NCBI RefSeq assembly: GCF_000948985.2
Contig: NZ_CP059734.1
Location: 248,001 to 312,000, forward strand
Length of the DNA: 64,000 nt
Reading direction: 5' to 3'
Source of the DNA: Thalassomonas viridans
GTDB taxonomy: Bacteria; Pseudomonadota; Gammaproteobacteria; Enterobacterales; Alteromonadaceae
Below, one piece after another: positions 8,305-16,868 of the stretch. Made by a program: the position numbers and the translations under genes. The notes beneath the pieces are model-generated. The model was not told the origin of the DNA. It made no database searches and saw only the letters and a list, made by a program, of their open reading frames with translations. How positions within the stretch are numbered: the first letter of the stretch is position 1; every line of letters begins with the position of its first letter.

Positions 8305-10191
8305 TTATCTCCCGGGAATTTCTGGTTGACGAATACTTATTCTGATTTGCCTGGCGGGAAAATATTCTCCCCTATATTCCCGCTGCCACCAGGCTCCGGT
8401 TTTCTCCCGCTCCTGATAGGTGCTGAATCTGTACAGGTAGAGCTGGCCGCGGACAAATTTAGGTGGCGCCTGGGCATAGGGGTTGTGGAAAAACAGGGAT
8501 AATACCGGTTCAGCGTCGAGCAACAAACCATAAATCACCCCGTTGATCCAGGGAGGGATATGCGGTGTTTCAAGCGCGGCAAACCATAATTGCCAGTCAA
8601 GGCGAGGCTGGTGGGGAGTGGCCCATACCGGGGCTCTGTTGATGTCCCCGGCCTGATAGGGCAAGCGGTAAGGCTGCCATTCTATACCGTTGTTTGAGCC
8701 TTCAAAGATGATTTCCAGCCGTTTGGTGGTCATAACGGCAAAGACTCCGTAGCTGTTGGCGACATGAAAAGGCGCGCTCCAGGCTAAAAGTGTACGGGCC
8801 TTTGTTGGCAGGTCGCCAAATCGGCCGGTGTAGAACAAATACAGTGAGCTTTGCAGCAGGTAAACCAGGGCAACTATGGCTGCTAGTGAGCGCCCTGCTC
8901 CGCCGGTATTTGTTGTTCTCCTGTCAGCGTTAATCGGAATATTCGCTTTTCCCTGGGTTAGCAGGCTGGCGAGGAAGCGATGGAAACTGTTCAGGTATTG
9001 ATCGTCAAGCAACAGCAGGCACAGGGCCAGGGTGAGCAGGTTGAAAAAATTGTAGTTGCCGGTAGCGATAATGCACAGTTGAAACAAGCTGATGGCAAAA
9101 AAGGCCAGCAACCTGGGACGGCGCGGCATCAGGATCAGAAACGGGATGATCAACTCCACGGCATAGGTAAAGATTACGCCGCCCTTAAGCAGGAGGTCCG
9201 GTAACTGGTGTATATACCAGGCCAGGAAAGTGGGCAAAGGCTGGGTCTGGAAATGGAACTCCAGTGCGGTTAGTTGCTGCCAGTTCGGATCGCCGCTTAA
9301 CAGTTTTACCAGGCCCGATTGCAGCATAAAACGGAATAACAGCCAGCGATATAGCCAGACAAACAGGCCGGGGCGCAGGGTTAAAAAAATAGCCAGGAAA
9401 CCGCATTCCAACAATAAAATATCCCATTGATAACTCATAAAAATCTGTCCGGCGCTGACGAGAGACAGGTAGCACAGATACAGCAGGAGCAGGCTTAAAC
9501 GGGGTAGAATATTGAATAGCAGCATCAGTGACAGTAATACGCCGCCCCAGGAGACGAGTTGTATGCTGGTGTCTGTGGTGCTTAACCAGAAAATACTCGG
9601 CAGTAACCAGTATTTTTCCCGGCCGGTGTTTTGCCCGATGGCCTGAAAATATTCGGTTAGGGGTAAAATGCCTTCGTTACCGATCAAGCCTAAAGCCTGT
9701 ATGGCAAAGGAGGTAAATGCCGTCAGGTAGATCAAGGCTAATAAACGCAAAAACACTTGTACGGTGAGGGTAAAAGCCGTTGGCTGCAGCGATGCCCCGA
9801 ACATGAGTTTGCTTGTCCGGTAGCAGCCGTTTCTGTGCCTGGTTACAAAGCGATAAAGCGTTTCACTGAGCCGGGAGAACAGGGGAAGATGACGGTAACA
9901 GCCAAGCCAGAAACCTGAATGGCCGCCAACAGCCAGTGCGGTAAAAGCTGCCCGTGCGCCTGTGTATCTTTCACCGTTTGCCAGCTGTAACTGAATCGAT
10001 GCCTGGAACTGGGCTTCTGTGATGTCGGGAAAATCTTGCTGTACCTGCTGATAGGGTTGATATTGGATGCTATCTCCCGTGGCCTGTTGGGCATAATCCA
10101 CACAATAACGGCAGAAAGTGCAGTCGCCATCGTAGATCAATGAAGGTCTTTTGTCTGGGGCGGTAGCTGGCATGGTATCGGTTGTGATCAT
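8305..10191 (-). CDS. DUF393 (DCC) thiol-disulfide domain fused to a lipase maturation factor-like membrane domain
   Basis: The protein has 628 residues. The N-terminal 130 residues are a DUF393/DCC-type thioredoxin-like domain with YDGDCTFC (C24 and C27 as the redox CxxC). The rest is a polytopic membrane region with many hydrophobic segments from about 145 to 460, then a soluble tail with WxLWFAALE and FFHNPYAQAPPKFVRGQLYLY. That last motif is typical of the lipase maturation factor (LMF1) family. In animals LMF1 helps lipases fold and form disulfides in the ER; bacterial members are little studied. The fusion suggests disulfide-assisted folding of an exported lipase, and a GDSL lipase is encoded 7 kb away (inference). 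Confidence 0.85.
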   Translation of the reverse strand: MITTDTMPATAPDKRPSLIYDGDCTFCRYCVDYAQQATGDSIQYQPYQQVQQDFPDITEAQFQASIQLQLANGERYTGARAAFTALAVGGHSGFWLGCYRHLPLFSRLSETLYRFVTRHRNGCYRTSKLMFGASLQPTAFTLTVQVFLRLLALIYLTAFTSFAIQALGLIGNEGILPLTEYFQAIGQNTGREKYWLLPSIFWLSTTDTSIQLVSWGGVLLSLMLLFNILPRLSLLLLYLCYLSLVSAGQIFMSYQWDILLLECGFLAIFLTLRPGLFVWLYRWLLFRFMLQSGLVKLLSGDPNWQQLTALEFHFQTQPLPTFLAWYIHQLPDLLLKGGVIFTYAVELIIPFLILMPRRPRLLAFFAISLFQLCIIATGNYNFFNLLTLALCLLLLDDQYLNSFHRFLASLLTQGKANIPINADRRTTNTGGAGRSLAAIVALVYLLQSSLYLFYTGRFGDLPTKARTLLAWSAPFHVANSYGVFAVMTTKRLEIIFEGSNNGIEWQPYRLPYQAGDINRAPVWATPHQPRLDWQLWFAALETPHIPPWINGVIYGLLLDAEPVLSLFFHNPYAQAPPKFVRGQLYLYRFSTYQEREKTGAWWQREYRGEYFPARQIRISIRQPEIPGR

Positions 10192-10279
10192 TGATTATCA
10201 GCGGACTGGCGCCGGAGCATGTATTAAGTTAAGCCGATATTAGCGGTGAAAGGTAATTTATTCTCGGATAAACTTATTT

Positions 10280-10508
10280 AACCTGAACTCGGGATAATCT
10301 GAACCAGCCAGCACCGCGCTTTTAACGGTTCTCGGCGTTAAACTTGCTTCTAATAGCCCGCTATTCGTGCGCAAGTTTGCCTTGATAACCATTAAAAGCG
10401 CAGCACTGGTGCCATGATAAACAATCATTAAGTGTTAAATAAGGTGCTCAACAGCTAACCTATTGCTATTTAAGCATTTGCTGGCTCACCTTATCCCGAG
10501 ATCAGGTT
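10280..10508. repeat. MITE-like element with near-perfect terminal inverted repeats and a nested hairpin
   Basis: The ends AACCTGAACTCGGGATAA (10280-10297) and TTATCCCGAGATCAGGTT (10491-10508) are inverted repeats matching at 17 of 18 positions. Inside, GCGCTTTTAACGGTT (10316-10330) pairs with AACCATTAAAAGCGC (10387-10401). Within that, AAACTTGC (10340-10347) pairs with GCAAGTTT (10371-10378) and AATAG pairs with CTATT. There is no coding frame. The 229-bp size, TIRs and strong secondary structure fit a non-autonomous mobile repeat. No target duplication was clear and no second copy was seen in this window. Confidence 0.55.
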
Positions 10509-10551
10509 ATTTACCGTAACGGTTTTTATCTGAGGCGGGCCAGGAACTTAT

Positions 10552-10848
10552 ATGTCTGAGCAAACATGCTTTATTACGTTATTGACGATAGAGTTAATGC
10601 TTCCCTGCGCCCGGTCGCTGAAAGATAAACGCAGTACATTGCAGGGATTGAAGGAGTAAATCCGGCAAAAGTTCAATGCTTCGGTGGCCGAGGTCGGTTA
10701 TCAGGATAAATGGCAAAGAACCGTTTTGGCAGTTTGTTTATTAGGTACAGATAAGCGTTACTTAACCTCTGCCGCTGACAAGATTCAGGCTTTGTGTGAG
10801 CAAACCCGGGATACCGAAATACTGGATTTTTCCCGTCAATGGCTTTGA
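10552..10848 (+). pseudogene. DUF503 (YlxP-like) gene with one in-frame stop codon
   Basis: Reading from ATG 10552 gives a DUF503/YlxP-like protein of 98 codons. It shows the family's RSLKDKRSTLQGLK stretch, then FNASVAEVGYQDKWQRTVLAV, and ends at TGA 10846-10848. The only defect is TAA at 10657-10659 (codon 36), between KE and IRQKFNAS, where the family normally reads straight through. Both halves are in the same frame and well conserved. This is therefore a single nonsense substitution (for example GAA or CAA to TAA), a very recent loss or a sequencing error. YlxP-type proteins are small and of poorly known function, sometimes near rbfA. Confidence 0.7.
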
Positions 10849-10876
10849 CAACAGCTTTGTTATGTCAGGTGAGCCA

Positions 10877-11509
10877 TCAGGCGTCTTTGGTTTTGTAAAG
10901 CCGGTCGCCGGCGTCGCCCACTCCCGGCAGTAAATGGCCGTCGGCATTGAGGTCGCGCTCTTTGCTGAGCGCGATAACGCGCACGTCGGGGTGAAAATGA
11001 TACAGCTTATTTATTCCCTGCTCGGAAACCAGCACGCACAGCATAGTGATTTGGCTGACGCCGTATTGTTTCAGGCGGTCGATACAGGCAATGGCGGTAT
11101 CGCCGGTGGCCAATAAAGGGTCTGCCAGCAATACTTGCTTGCCGGCGGAGGTTTTGGGCAGGCGGAAGTAATATTCCACGGTATTTTGAATAAACCTGTC
11201 CCGGTAGATGCCGATGTGGCCAGCCCCGGCAAAGGGTAACATGGTCAGCAGGCCGTCAAGCATGCCGTTGCCGGCACGCATGATAGACACGATAATAGGC
11301 GGCTCCTTGACTTCCCTGCCCTGCATTTTTTCCAGCGGGGTTTCGATGTCCGCAGCCTGTAGTTCCAGATCCCTGGTGCTTTCATACGCGAGTAAGCCGC
11401 TGATCTCATTGAGCAGGCGCCGAAATTCGCATGACTTGGTTTGCTTGTTCCTGAGCAAGGTTAATTTATGCTGCAACACCGGGTGTTCTATTATTGTTAA
11501 ATTTTCCAT
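10877..11509 (-). CDS. upp: Uracil phosphoribosyltransferase (Upp type)
   Basis: It converts uracil and PRPP to UMP in the cytoplasm. It has 210 residues, the family's normal length. Visible motifs are the PRPP-binding loop LLADPLLATGDT, SIMRAGNGM in the middle, and the uracil-binding C-terminal part with LPGVGDAGDRLY. It is the last gene of the four-gene minus-strand operon with URC4, URC1 and a second, divergent phosphoribosyltransferase. The gap to URC4 is 30 bp. In that setting it probably makes the UMP that enters the URC uracil-degradation route rather than serving only salvage (inference). Confidence 0.92.
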   Translation of the reverse strand: MENLTIIEHPVLQHKLTLLRNKQTKSCEFRRLLNEISGLLAYESTRDLELQAADIETPLEKMQGREVKEPPIIVSIMRAGNGMLDGLLTMLPFAGAGHIGIYRDRFIQNTVEYYFRLPKTSAGKQVLLADPLLATGDTAIACIDRLKQYGVSQITMLCVLVSEQGINKLYHFHPDVRVIALSKERDLNADGHLLPGVGDAGDRLYKTKDA

Positions 11510-11539
11510 GGTCTTGAATGCTCTGCTTTGACTTAGAGA

Positions 11540-12769
11540 TTAAAAAACTGTGCCGTCGCTGTTCAGTTTTAGCGGCGGCGAGCCGTCTGGCCTTAAGGCT
11601 TTGGCGGCTTTCCTGCCTGCGTGCCAGGTGCCGCCTTCCAGCACTTTTGCCAGTGGCAGCTCGGCGGCGGATAAGTGCAGTTTTTCCCGGATTTTCCCGG
11701 CGATCTCATCCAACAGGACGATAGTTAATGCGCGCCATTCTATGATAAGTTCACTGTCGGGGCTGTGCTCCAGCTGTGCCTGGCTTTTGTATTTCAGTTC
11801 GATTAATCCCAGATCCAGCAGCAGGCCGCCATTGCGGTACTCCGCCAAGCCGGTAAGGGCTTCGACCCCGGTAACTTTTATGCCTGCCTCTGTTATGGGT
11901 TCGATTAACGAATAGGTCAGCCACTGGGAAAGCTTGTGAAAAGGCACCAGGGCCGACAGGGGGGCATGGGTTTGTAATAGCGGGTATTCCCAGACATCGC
12001 CTAAGCAGGTATCGCCAATATTGATCCTGCCGGGCCAGATGCTGCCAAAGCCGGTGAGCACCAGGGTGAGGATATGCTCTGCGCTGAGACATTCGCCGTG
12101 TGCCGATATTAAGGCATCGAGTAAGTTTCCCGGGCGCTGGTGGCTAAATAAGCTTGGGTTGTCATTCAGGGTTTTCCCCAGGGCGCGCAGCAAATCTACC
12201 CTGCCGTCAATACCGGTTAACGGGTTGGTGTCACTGATCTGAAAACCGTCGATTAATTTTTCCCGGCTGAACTCGGTTAATGCTTTGGCGTCTGCCTGAA
12301 AGGGATTACTGTTATTGCTGGAGAAGGCGCCCGACAAAAACATGACCAGGCTGGCAATGGCGAGTCCTTCGGAGCGGTTGAATACCTGGCCGCTTTCTTT
12401 TTCCCGGTATTGCCAGTGCTCTCCTGCCCCGGCATCGAGTAATACCGACACCAGCACCAGATCGATTTTCGCCCTGGCCCTGTCTATCGGGGATAAAGCT
12501 TGCAGCCGGGCGTTTAAGTTTTTCATGCGGTCTATGCCGCCGGCATTAAAATGCGACCAGCGGGAATGAAAGGGGATGTTTAAGTCCGGATAATTATTGC
12601 GGATTTCCGCCAATACATAATCGGCAACGGCATTTAAACGTTCAAGGTTGATTTTAAAGTTGCCGTGTCCGCTTTGGCTGAGGCGGTAGATTTGCCGGCA
12701 CCGGCTTCGTATCGCGGCGGCGCTGAGTAGATCTTCCACCCGGGTAATGGTATGTTCTTCTATGTTCAT
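11540..12769 (-). CDS. DUF1688 protein, URC4-type uracil catabolism protein
   Basis: The protein has 409 residues and matches the DUF1688/URC4 family. Characteristic stretches are IPFHSRWSHFNAGG near residue 65, EGLAIASLVMFLSGAFSS near 135 and GSIWPGRINIGDTC near 245. URC4 is one of the genes needed for growth on uracil as nitrogen source in the yeast Lachancea kluyveri; its biochemical step is not settled. The start ATG overlaps the stop of the URC1 gene by 4 bp, so the two are tightly coupled. The neighbouring URC1 and UPRT genes strongly support the assignment. Confidence 0.85.
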   Translation of the reverse strand: MNIEEHTITRVEDLLSAAAIRSRCRQIYRLSQSGHGNFKINLERLNAVADYVLAEIRNNYPDLNIPFHSRWSHFNAGGIDRMKNLNARLQALSPIDRARAKIDLVLVSVLLDAGAGEHWQYREKESGQVFNRSEGLAIASLVMFLSGAFSSNNSNPFQADAKALTEFSREKLIDGFQISDTNPLTGIDGRVDLLRALGKTLNDNPSLFSHQRPGNLLDALISAHGECLSAEHILTLVLTGFGSIWPGRINIGDTCLGDVWEYPLLQTHAPLSALVPFHKLSQWLTYSLIEPITEAGIKVTGVEALTGLAEYRNGGLLLDLGLIELKYKSQAQLEHSPDSELIIEWRALTIVLLDEIAGKIREKLHLSAAELPLAKVLEGGTWHAGRKAAKALRPDGSPPLKLNSDGTVF

Positions 12770-14019
12770 GACAAATCCCGGCCTTTGACGTTTTCCAGTT
12801 CTTCAGCGCTCAGGGCCTGATCTTCGGTGAAATAACCGGCGGCTTTTTTCGCTTCTATTTCTACCTGGGCATCTTCGGGGATCAGTTCTTCCGGGATGGA
12901 AATCCTGTGTTTGACTTCGATGCCGGATTTTATGATGGCGTTGTATTTCATATTGCTCATGGACACTAAACGGTCAATTTTTTTGATGCCGAACCAGTGC
13001 AGCACATCCGGCATAAATTCCTGGAAACGTGCGTCCTGAACGCCGGCTACGCATTCGGTGCGTTCAAAATAAGTGGCGGCGCTGTCACCGCCCTTTTGCC
13101 GTTTCCTGGCGTTGTAAACCAAAAGTTTGGTGACCTCGCCCAGCGCCCGGCCTTCTTTTCTGAAATAAACGATCAGGCCGACGCCGCCGTGCTGGGCGGT
13201 TTTCACCGCTTCTTCTATGCCGTGCATCAGGTAGGGGCGGCAGGTGCAAATGTCTGAGCCGAATACGTCCGAGCCGTTGCATTCGTCGTGTACCCGGCAG
13301 GTGAGTTGTTTGTTTTTATCGGCGAGATCGTCGATGTCGCCAAAAATGTAGGCGGTGGTGCTGCCGATGGGGGGCAGGAGAATTTTTAAGTCGGGACGGG
13401 TGACCAGCTCGGGAAACATGCCGCCGGTTTCCTGAAACAGGATTTTTCTCAGTTCCCCTTCGGCAATGCCAAAACGCCTGGCGATGCCGGGCAAATACCA
13501 GACAGGTTCGATGGCGACTTTAGTGACGAAGACGTCTTTATTGCTTTTTAATATTTTCTCGTCCGGGATCAACCTGTCCTTGTCTACCGCATCGTAAATT
13601 TCCGGCAAGGTCAGGTGCGCCTGGGTGATGGCAATGGAGGGCTGAATATTATATCCCTGCTCCAGCTCGGTATGAAAAACATCATCTATACTGGCGCCCC
13701 AGGGATCGAGGGAAATAATTTTGTCGCCGTCAAACCAGGAAGCTTTCGGACTGATATTCACGGTCGGACTGGTATTGGTGAGATCCGGGATATGATCCTG
13801 GGCAAAGGAGCCGGAGGCGATCGACAGCGCCCGGTAAACGCTATAACTGCCGCTGTGGGAGCCTATGGCATTGCGGTTGGCCTTGCTGGAAATGGTGGCG
13901 ATAACCGGACCGCGCTCTTTCGGGTCTTTGGCTCCCCACTTGACCGGGCTTGACTCTTTATACATCTGGTTGGCGTGGGAGGTTAAGACCACATGCGCCG
14001 GTTTGGTATAATCTTTCAT
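12766..14019 (-). CDS. GTP cyclohydrolase II-like protein of the URC pathway (URC1-type)
   Basis: This is a 417-residue RibA-like protein. The zinc-binding motif of GTP cyclohydrolase II is present as CNGSDVFGSDICTC (Cys-x10-Cys-x-Cys). It is followed by the RKEGRALGEVTKLL stretch that aligns with the RibA RQEGRGIGL active-site segment. In the URC pathway URC1 acts on a pyrimidine nucleotide ring rather than serving riboflavin synthesis (family knowledge from yeast). I chose the ATG at 14019 because GAGGAAGGG lies just upstream, 10 bp after the preceding gene's stop. A longer frame to 14091 would overlap that gene by 62 bp and has no such support. Confidence 0.85.
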   Translation of the reverse strand: MKDYTKPAHVVLTSHANQMYKESSPVKWGAKDPKERGPVIATISSKANRNAIGSHSGSYSVYRALSIASGSFAQDHIPDLTNTSPTVNISPKASWFDGDKIISLDPWGASIDDVFHTELEQGYNIQPSIAITQAHLTLPEIYDAVDKDRLIPDEKILKSNKDVFVTKVAIEPVWYLPGIARRFGIAEGELRKILFQETGGMFPELVTRPDLKILLPPIGSTTAYIFGDIDDLADKNKQLTCRVHDECNGSDVFGSDICTCRPYLMHGIEEAVKTAQHGGVGLIVYFRKEGRALGEVTKLLVYNARKRQKGGDSAATYFERTECVAGVQDARFQEFMPDVLHWFGIKKIDRLVSMSNMKYNAIIKSGIEVKHRISIPEELIPEDAQVEIEAKKAAGYFTEDQALSAEELENVKGRDLS

Positions 14020-14029
14020 AAGCCCTTCC

Positions 14030-14668
14030 TCAGGTACCAAAATACCTGTCGCCGAAATCGCCGCATCCGGGAACGATGAATTTCTTGTCATCTAAGGTCG
14101 GATCTACGACTTCGGTATGTATATGTACTTCCGGATACTCTTTTTGCAGCCGGTTAACTGCTTCCAAAGCACAAAAAATAGCAATTATTTCTATGTTATT
14201 TAAATTATAGCCCTGTTGTTTCAGCATCCCCAGGCTGTAGCACATAGTGCCTGCGGTCGCTATCATAGGTTCGAGGATGATAAATTTTGCCTGATCGCCT
14301 ACTTCGGGGGGCACTTTGAACAAATAAGGTTCGGGCATGGCGGTTTCTTCGTTTCTTTTTACCCCGATAGAGCATAAACGTGAGTTTGTGATGCGCTGCA
14401 TAAAGACCGGGAGCAGGCTTAGACCGGCGCGAAATATCGGCGTTAATATGACTTCATTTTCAATGGACTGCAACGCCATGTCGTCGGCGATCCGGTTGAA
14501 CAACTTATCGGCGGTTTTTCTGAATTCCTGGTAGGGAAGTTCCCGGTTTCTCAGCTGCTCAAGGTATAAGGCACGTTTGCTGTTTGCGGCATTCTCCGTG
14601 CGTGCGAAGCAAGTGACATTGGGGGGTAAATCAAAATGCGGGTTTTGCCCATGTTCGTGTTCGTCCAT
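14030..14668 (-). CDS. Divergent uracil phosphoribosyltransferase-like protein (URC6-type)
   Basis: The protein has 212 residues of the PRTase fold, distant from the Upp at 10877-11509. It has TPIFRAGLSLLPVF in the middle and FIILEPMIATAGTMCYS at the PRPP loop. The C-terminus FIVPGCGDFGDRYFGT matches the LPGxGDxGDR uracil-binding loop. It is the first gene of the operon and ends 10 bp before URC1. In Lachancea kluyveri a UPRT (URC6) is needed for uracil catabolism, so this is probably the pathway-dedicated enzyme. Whether it still makes UMP cannot be told by reading. Confidence 0.82.
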   Translation of the reverse strand: MDEHEHGQNPHFDLPPNVTCFARTENAANSKRALYLEQLRNRELPYQEFRKTADKLFNRIADDMALQSIENEVILTPIFRAGLSLLPVFMQRITNSRLCSIGVKRNEETAMPEPYLFKVPPEVGDQAKFIILEPMIATAGTMCYSLGMLKQQGYNLNNIEIIAIFCALEAVNRLQKEYPEVHIHTEVVDPTLDDKKFIVPGCGDFGDRYFGT

Positions 14669-14882
14669 AAATAGTCCCTGAATATTTGTTATGATTAAAA
14701 ACTATTATTATTCAAAGATTAATAGAGCATTTGCGATTCAACAAGTTTCTGAAAAAATATTAAGGTCTGTTTGTCTTTGCGAATAAATGATCTCTTGGCT
14801 TCTTTTGGTGAACTTTGCCTGATGCAGATAACTGGCTTTGCTTTTACAATTGAATAAAGAAGATAAAGTGCGGGTGGTTGTT

Positions 14883-15674
14883 ATGATTATCAAACAAATC
14901 TGGACAGGCAATGCCTACCGTAATTTTAATTATTTAATCGTTTGTGAAGAAACCGGCGAAGCGTTGGCGGTAGATCCCCTGGATCACAAAAAATGCCTGG
15001 CAGAAGCAAAAGCCAATGGCTGGACTATTGCCCAAATCTTAAATACCCATGAACACCATGATCATACCGGCGGCAACCAGGCGCTGATCGCGGCCACCGG
15101 CGCCAAATTGCTGGCCCATGAAAATGCCAGAAATGCCATACCCGGTATTGACATAGGGTTAACTGCCGGCGACGTGGTGAAAGTGGGCAAGCGTGTGGAG
15201 TTACTGGCATTAGATACGCCGGGGCATACCATGTCGCATATTTGTCTGTTGTCACAAACGGATGAACCGGCATTAATTTGCGGTGATACTCTGTTTAATG
15301 CCGGTGCCGGAAACTGCCACAGCGGCGGTCACCCCAGGGCGCTCTACCAGACTTTTGCCGGTCAGCTTTCCAGGCTGGCGGATAATACCAAGATTTATCC
15401 CGGGCATGATTACATCAGTAATAACCTGGCATTCACCCTGGCCAGGGAGCCAGATAATGCGCGGGCCAAGGCTTTATATCATCAACTTGAACATCAGGAT
15501 CCTGCCAGGGCCTATGTTTCAACCTTGGGGGTGGAGAAAGAGGTCAACACTTTTTTCAGGCTGCACAGCCCCACTATCATCAGGAAATTACAACAGGAGT
15601 TTCCCGATATGTCGGAACAGCCGGGTCCGAAAGAAGTTTTTCTCAAGCTCAGGGAATTGAGAAATCTCTGGTAG
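14883..15674 (+). CDS. gloB: Hydroxyacylglutathione hydrolase-like metallo-beta-lactamase-fold protein (glyoxalase II)
   Basis: The protein has 263 residues. The metal site THEHHDHTGG (about 54-63), a downstream DTPGHTMSH, CGDTLFNAGAGNC and YPGHDY are all present, in glyoxalase II order. The glutathione-binding C-terminal part includes KEVNTFFRLHSP, matching the family NPFLR motif. It hydrolyses S-D-lactoylglutathione in methylglyoxal detoxification (family knowledge). I chose ATG 14883 rather than an upstream TTG because the protein then begins at the first conserved strand. It is divergent from the URC operon; nothing links them. Confidence 0.85.
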   Translation: MIIKQIWTGNAYRNFNYLIVCEETGEALAVDPLDHKKCLAEAKANGWTIAQILNTHEHHDHTGGNQALIAATGAKLLAHENARNAIPGIDIGLTAGDVVKVGKRVELLALDTPGHTMSHICLLSQTDEPALICGDTLFNAGAGNCHSGGHPRALYQTFAGQLSRLADNTKIYPGHDYISNNLAFTLAREPDNARAKALYHQLEHQDPARAYVSTLGVEKEVNTFFRLHSPTIIRKLQQEFPDMSEQPGPKEVFLKLRELRNLW

Positions 15675-15735
15675 CTATGCCTTGGGACAAGTAAACTGGC
15701 CGAATGATTGTATACCAGTATCTCAAAATAAAAAT

Positions 15736-16797
15736 ATGAAGAAAATAATAGCTTTAGCTCTTGCATTGCTCAGCGGGAATGTTGGCGCCAGTACTTTTCC
15801 CTCTTTACCTGAGCCTGTCAGCAATAATGCCGTGGCTCAGGTTGAGACTCAGAACGGCCGTTACTTGCTTAGTTTTATGGGCTTAGGGCCGGACAAAGAT
15901 TACCTGGCGGTGCATAATAAAGTGTGGGCGTTAAAGTTCGGTCAGGATCGCTGGCAGGAAAAACAACCGGTGCCCGGCAGTATTGATCCCATAGGCCGCC
16001 TGGCCGGTGTCGCTGTTGGTGTTGGCCGCTATGCCTATGTTTTTGGCGGCTATACCGTTGAAAAGTCCGGGCACGAAGTCTCCTCTCCTGATGTTTACCG
16101 TTACGATATTAAAAATAACCGCTATAAGCTGCTTGCGCCTATGCCTGTGCCTGTAGATGACAGCGTCGCCTTGGTTTATCAAAACCGGTATATTTATCTG
16201 GTCAGCGGCTGGCACAACGATGGCAATGTTAACCTGGTGCAGGTTTATGATATTAAAGAAGATCGCTGGCAGCAGGCGTCGCCTTTCCTCGGGCTGCCGG
16301 TTTTCGGACAGGCGGCCGGTATTGCGGACAATATTATTTTGGTATGTGACGGTGTAGCGGTGGCGGCGCATTTGTTTAAGCGCCGCAGTTATCAGGGAGT
16401 TGCCCAGTGTCATAAGGGCATTATCAATCCGGGGAACCCGCTGAAAATTGACTGGCGGGTGATTAGACACCCCACAGGCAAAGGCCGCTATCGTATGGCG
16501 GCAACCTCAGTCGGCGATGATATTGTTTTTATCGGCGGCAGTACCAACCCCTACAATTACAACGGTATCGGCTATAACGGTAAACCATCTGCGGCAACCG
16601 ATGGGATTTGGCTGTTTGATACAGAAACTGATCGCTGGAAAATGTTGAAATCCGGCACTAAAACCATGGATCATCGTGGTTTGCTTGAAGTTGACGGCAA
16701 GTTGCTTACAGTCGGCGGCATGGGCAACAGTCAGCAAGTGCTCGATAAAATTACCGTACATGTGGCGGATTTGGAGCAGCTTAAGCACAGCGACTGA
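15736..16797 (+). CDS. Exported Kelch-repeat protein
   Basis: The 353-residue protein has a signal peptide (MKKIIALALALLSGNVGAS) and Kelch beta-propeller blades. Repeats with paired Gly and Trp residues recur: GRYAYVFGGYT, NRYIYLVSGWH and DDIVFIGGST, with WQEKQPVP, WQQASPF and WKMLKS. It resembles periplasmic Kelch proteins of the N-acetylneuraminate epimerase (NanM) or galactose-oxidase-like type, but no sialic acid genes are nearby, so function is unknown. An upstream TTG would hide the signal peptide, hence ATG 15736. It is 61 bp after gloB and probably separately expressed. Confidence 0.75.
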   Translation: MKKIIALALALLSGNVGASTFPSLPEPVSNNAVAQVETQNGRYLLSFMGLGPDKDYLAVHNKVWALKFGQDRWQEKQPVPGSIDPIGRLAGVAVGVGRYAYVFGGYTVEKSGHEVSSPDVYRYDIKNNRYKLLAPMPVPVDDSVALVYQNRYIYLVSGWHNDGNVNLVQVYDIKEDRWQQASPFLGLPVFGQAAGIADNIILVCDGVAVAAHLFKRRSYQGVAQCHKGIINPGNPLKIDWRVIRHPTGKGRYRMAATSVGDDIVFIGGSTNPYNYNGIGYNGKPSAATDGIWLFDTETDRWKMLKSGTKTMDHRGLLEVDGKLLTVGGMGNSQQVLDKITVHVADLEQLKHSD

Positions 16798-16814
16798 GCT
16801 TTTGAGAAAGGATC

Positions 16815-16839
16815 AGGAGGCGAATAATATTCGCCCCCT
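16815..16839. terminator. Hairpin between convergent genes
   Basis: GGCGAATA and TATTCGCC form the core, extended by three further pairs with one mismatch. It lies between the convergent Kelch and GDSL lipase genes and can serve both. Only short T tracts follow. Confidence 0.5.
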
Positions 16840-16868
16840 GGCTTATTGGCTTTGTTATCTAAATGGTT

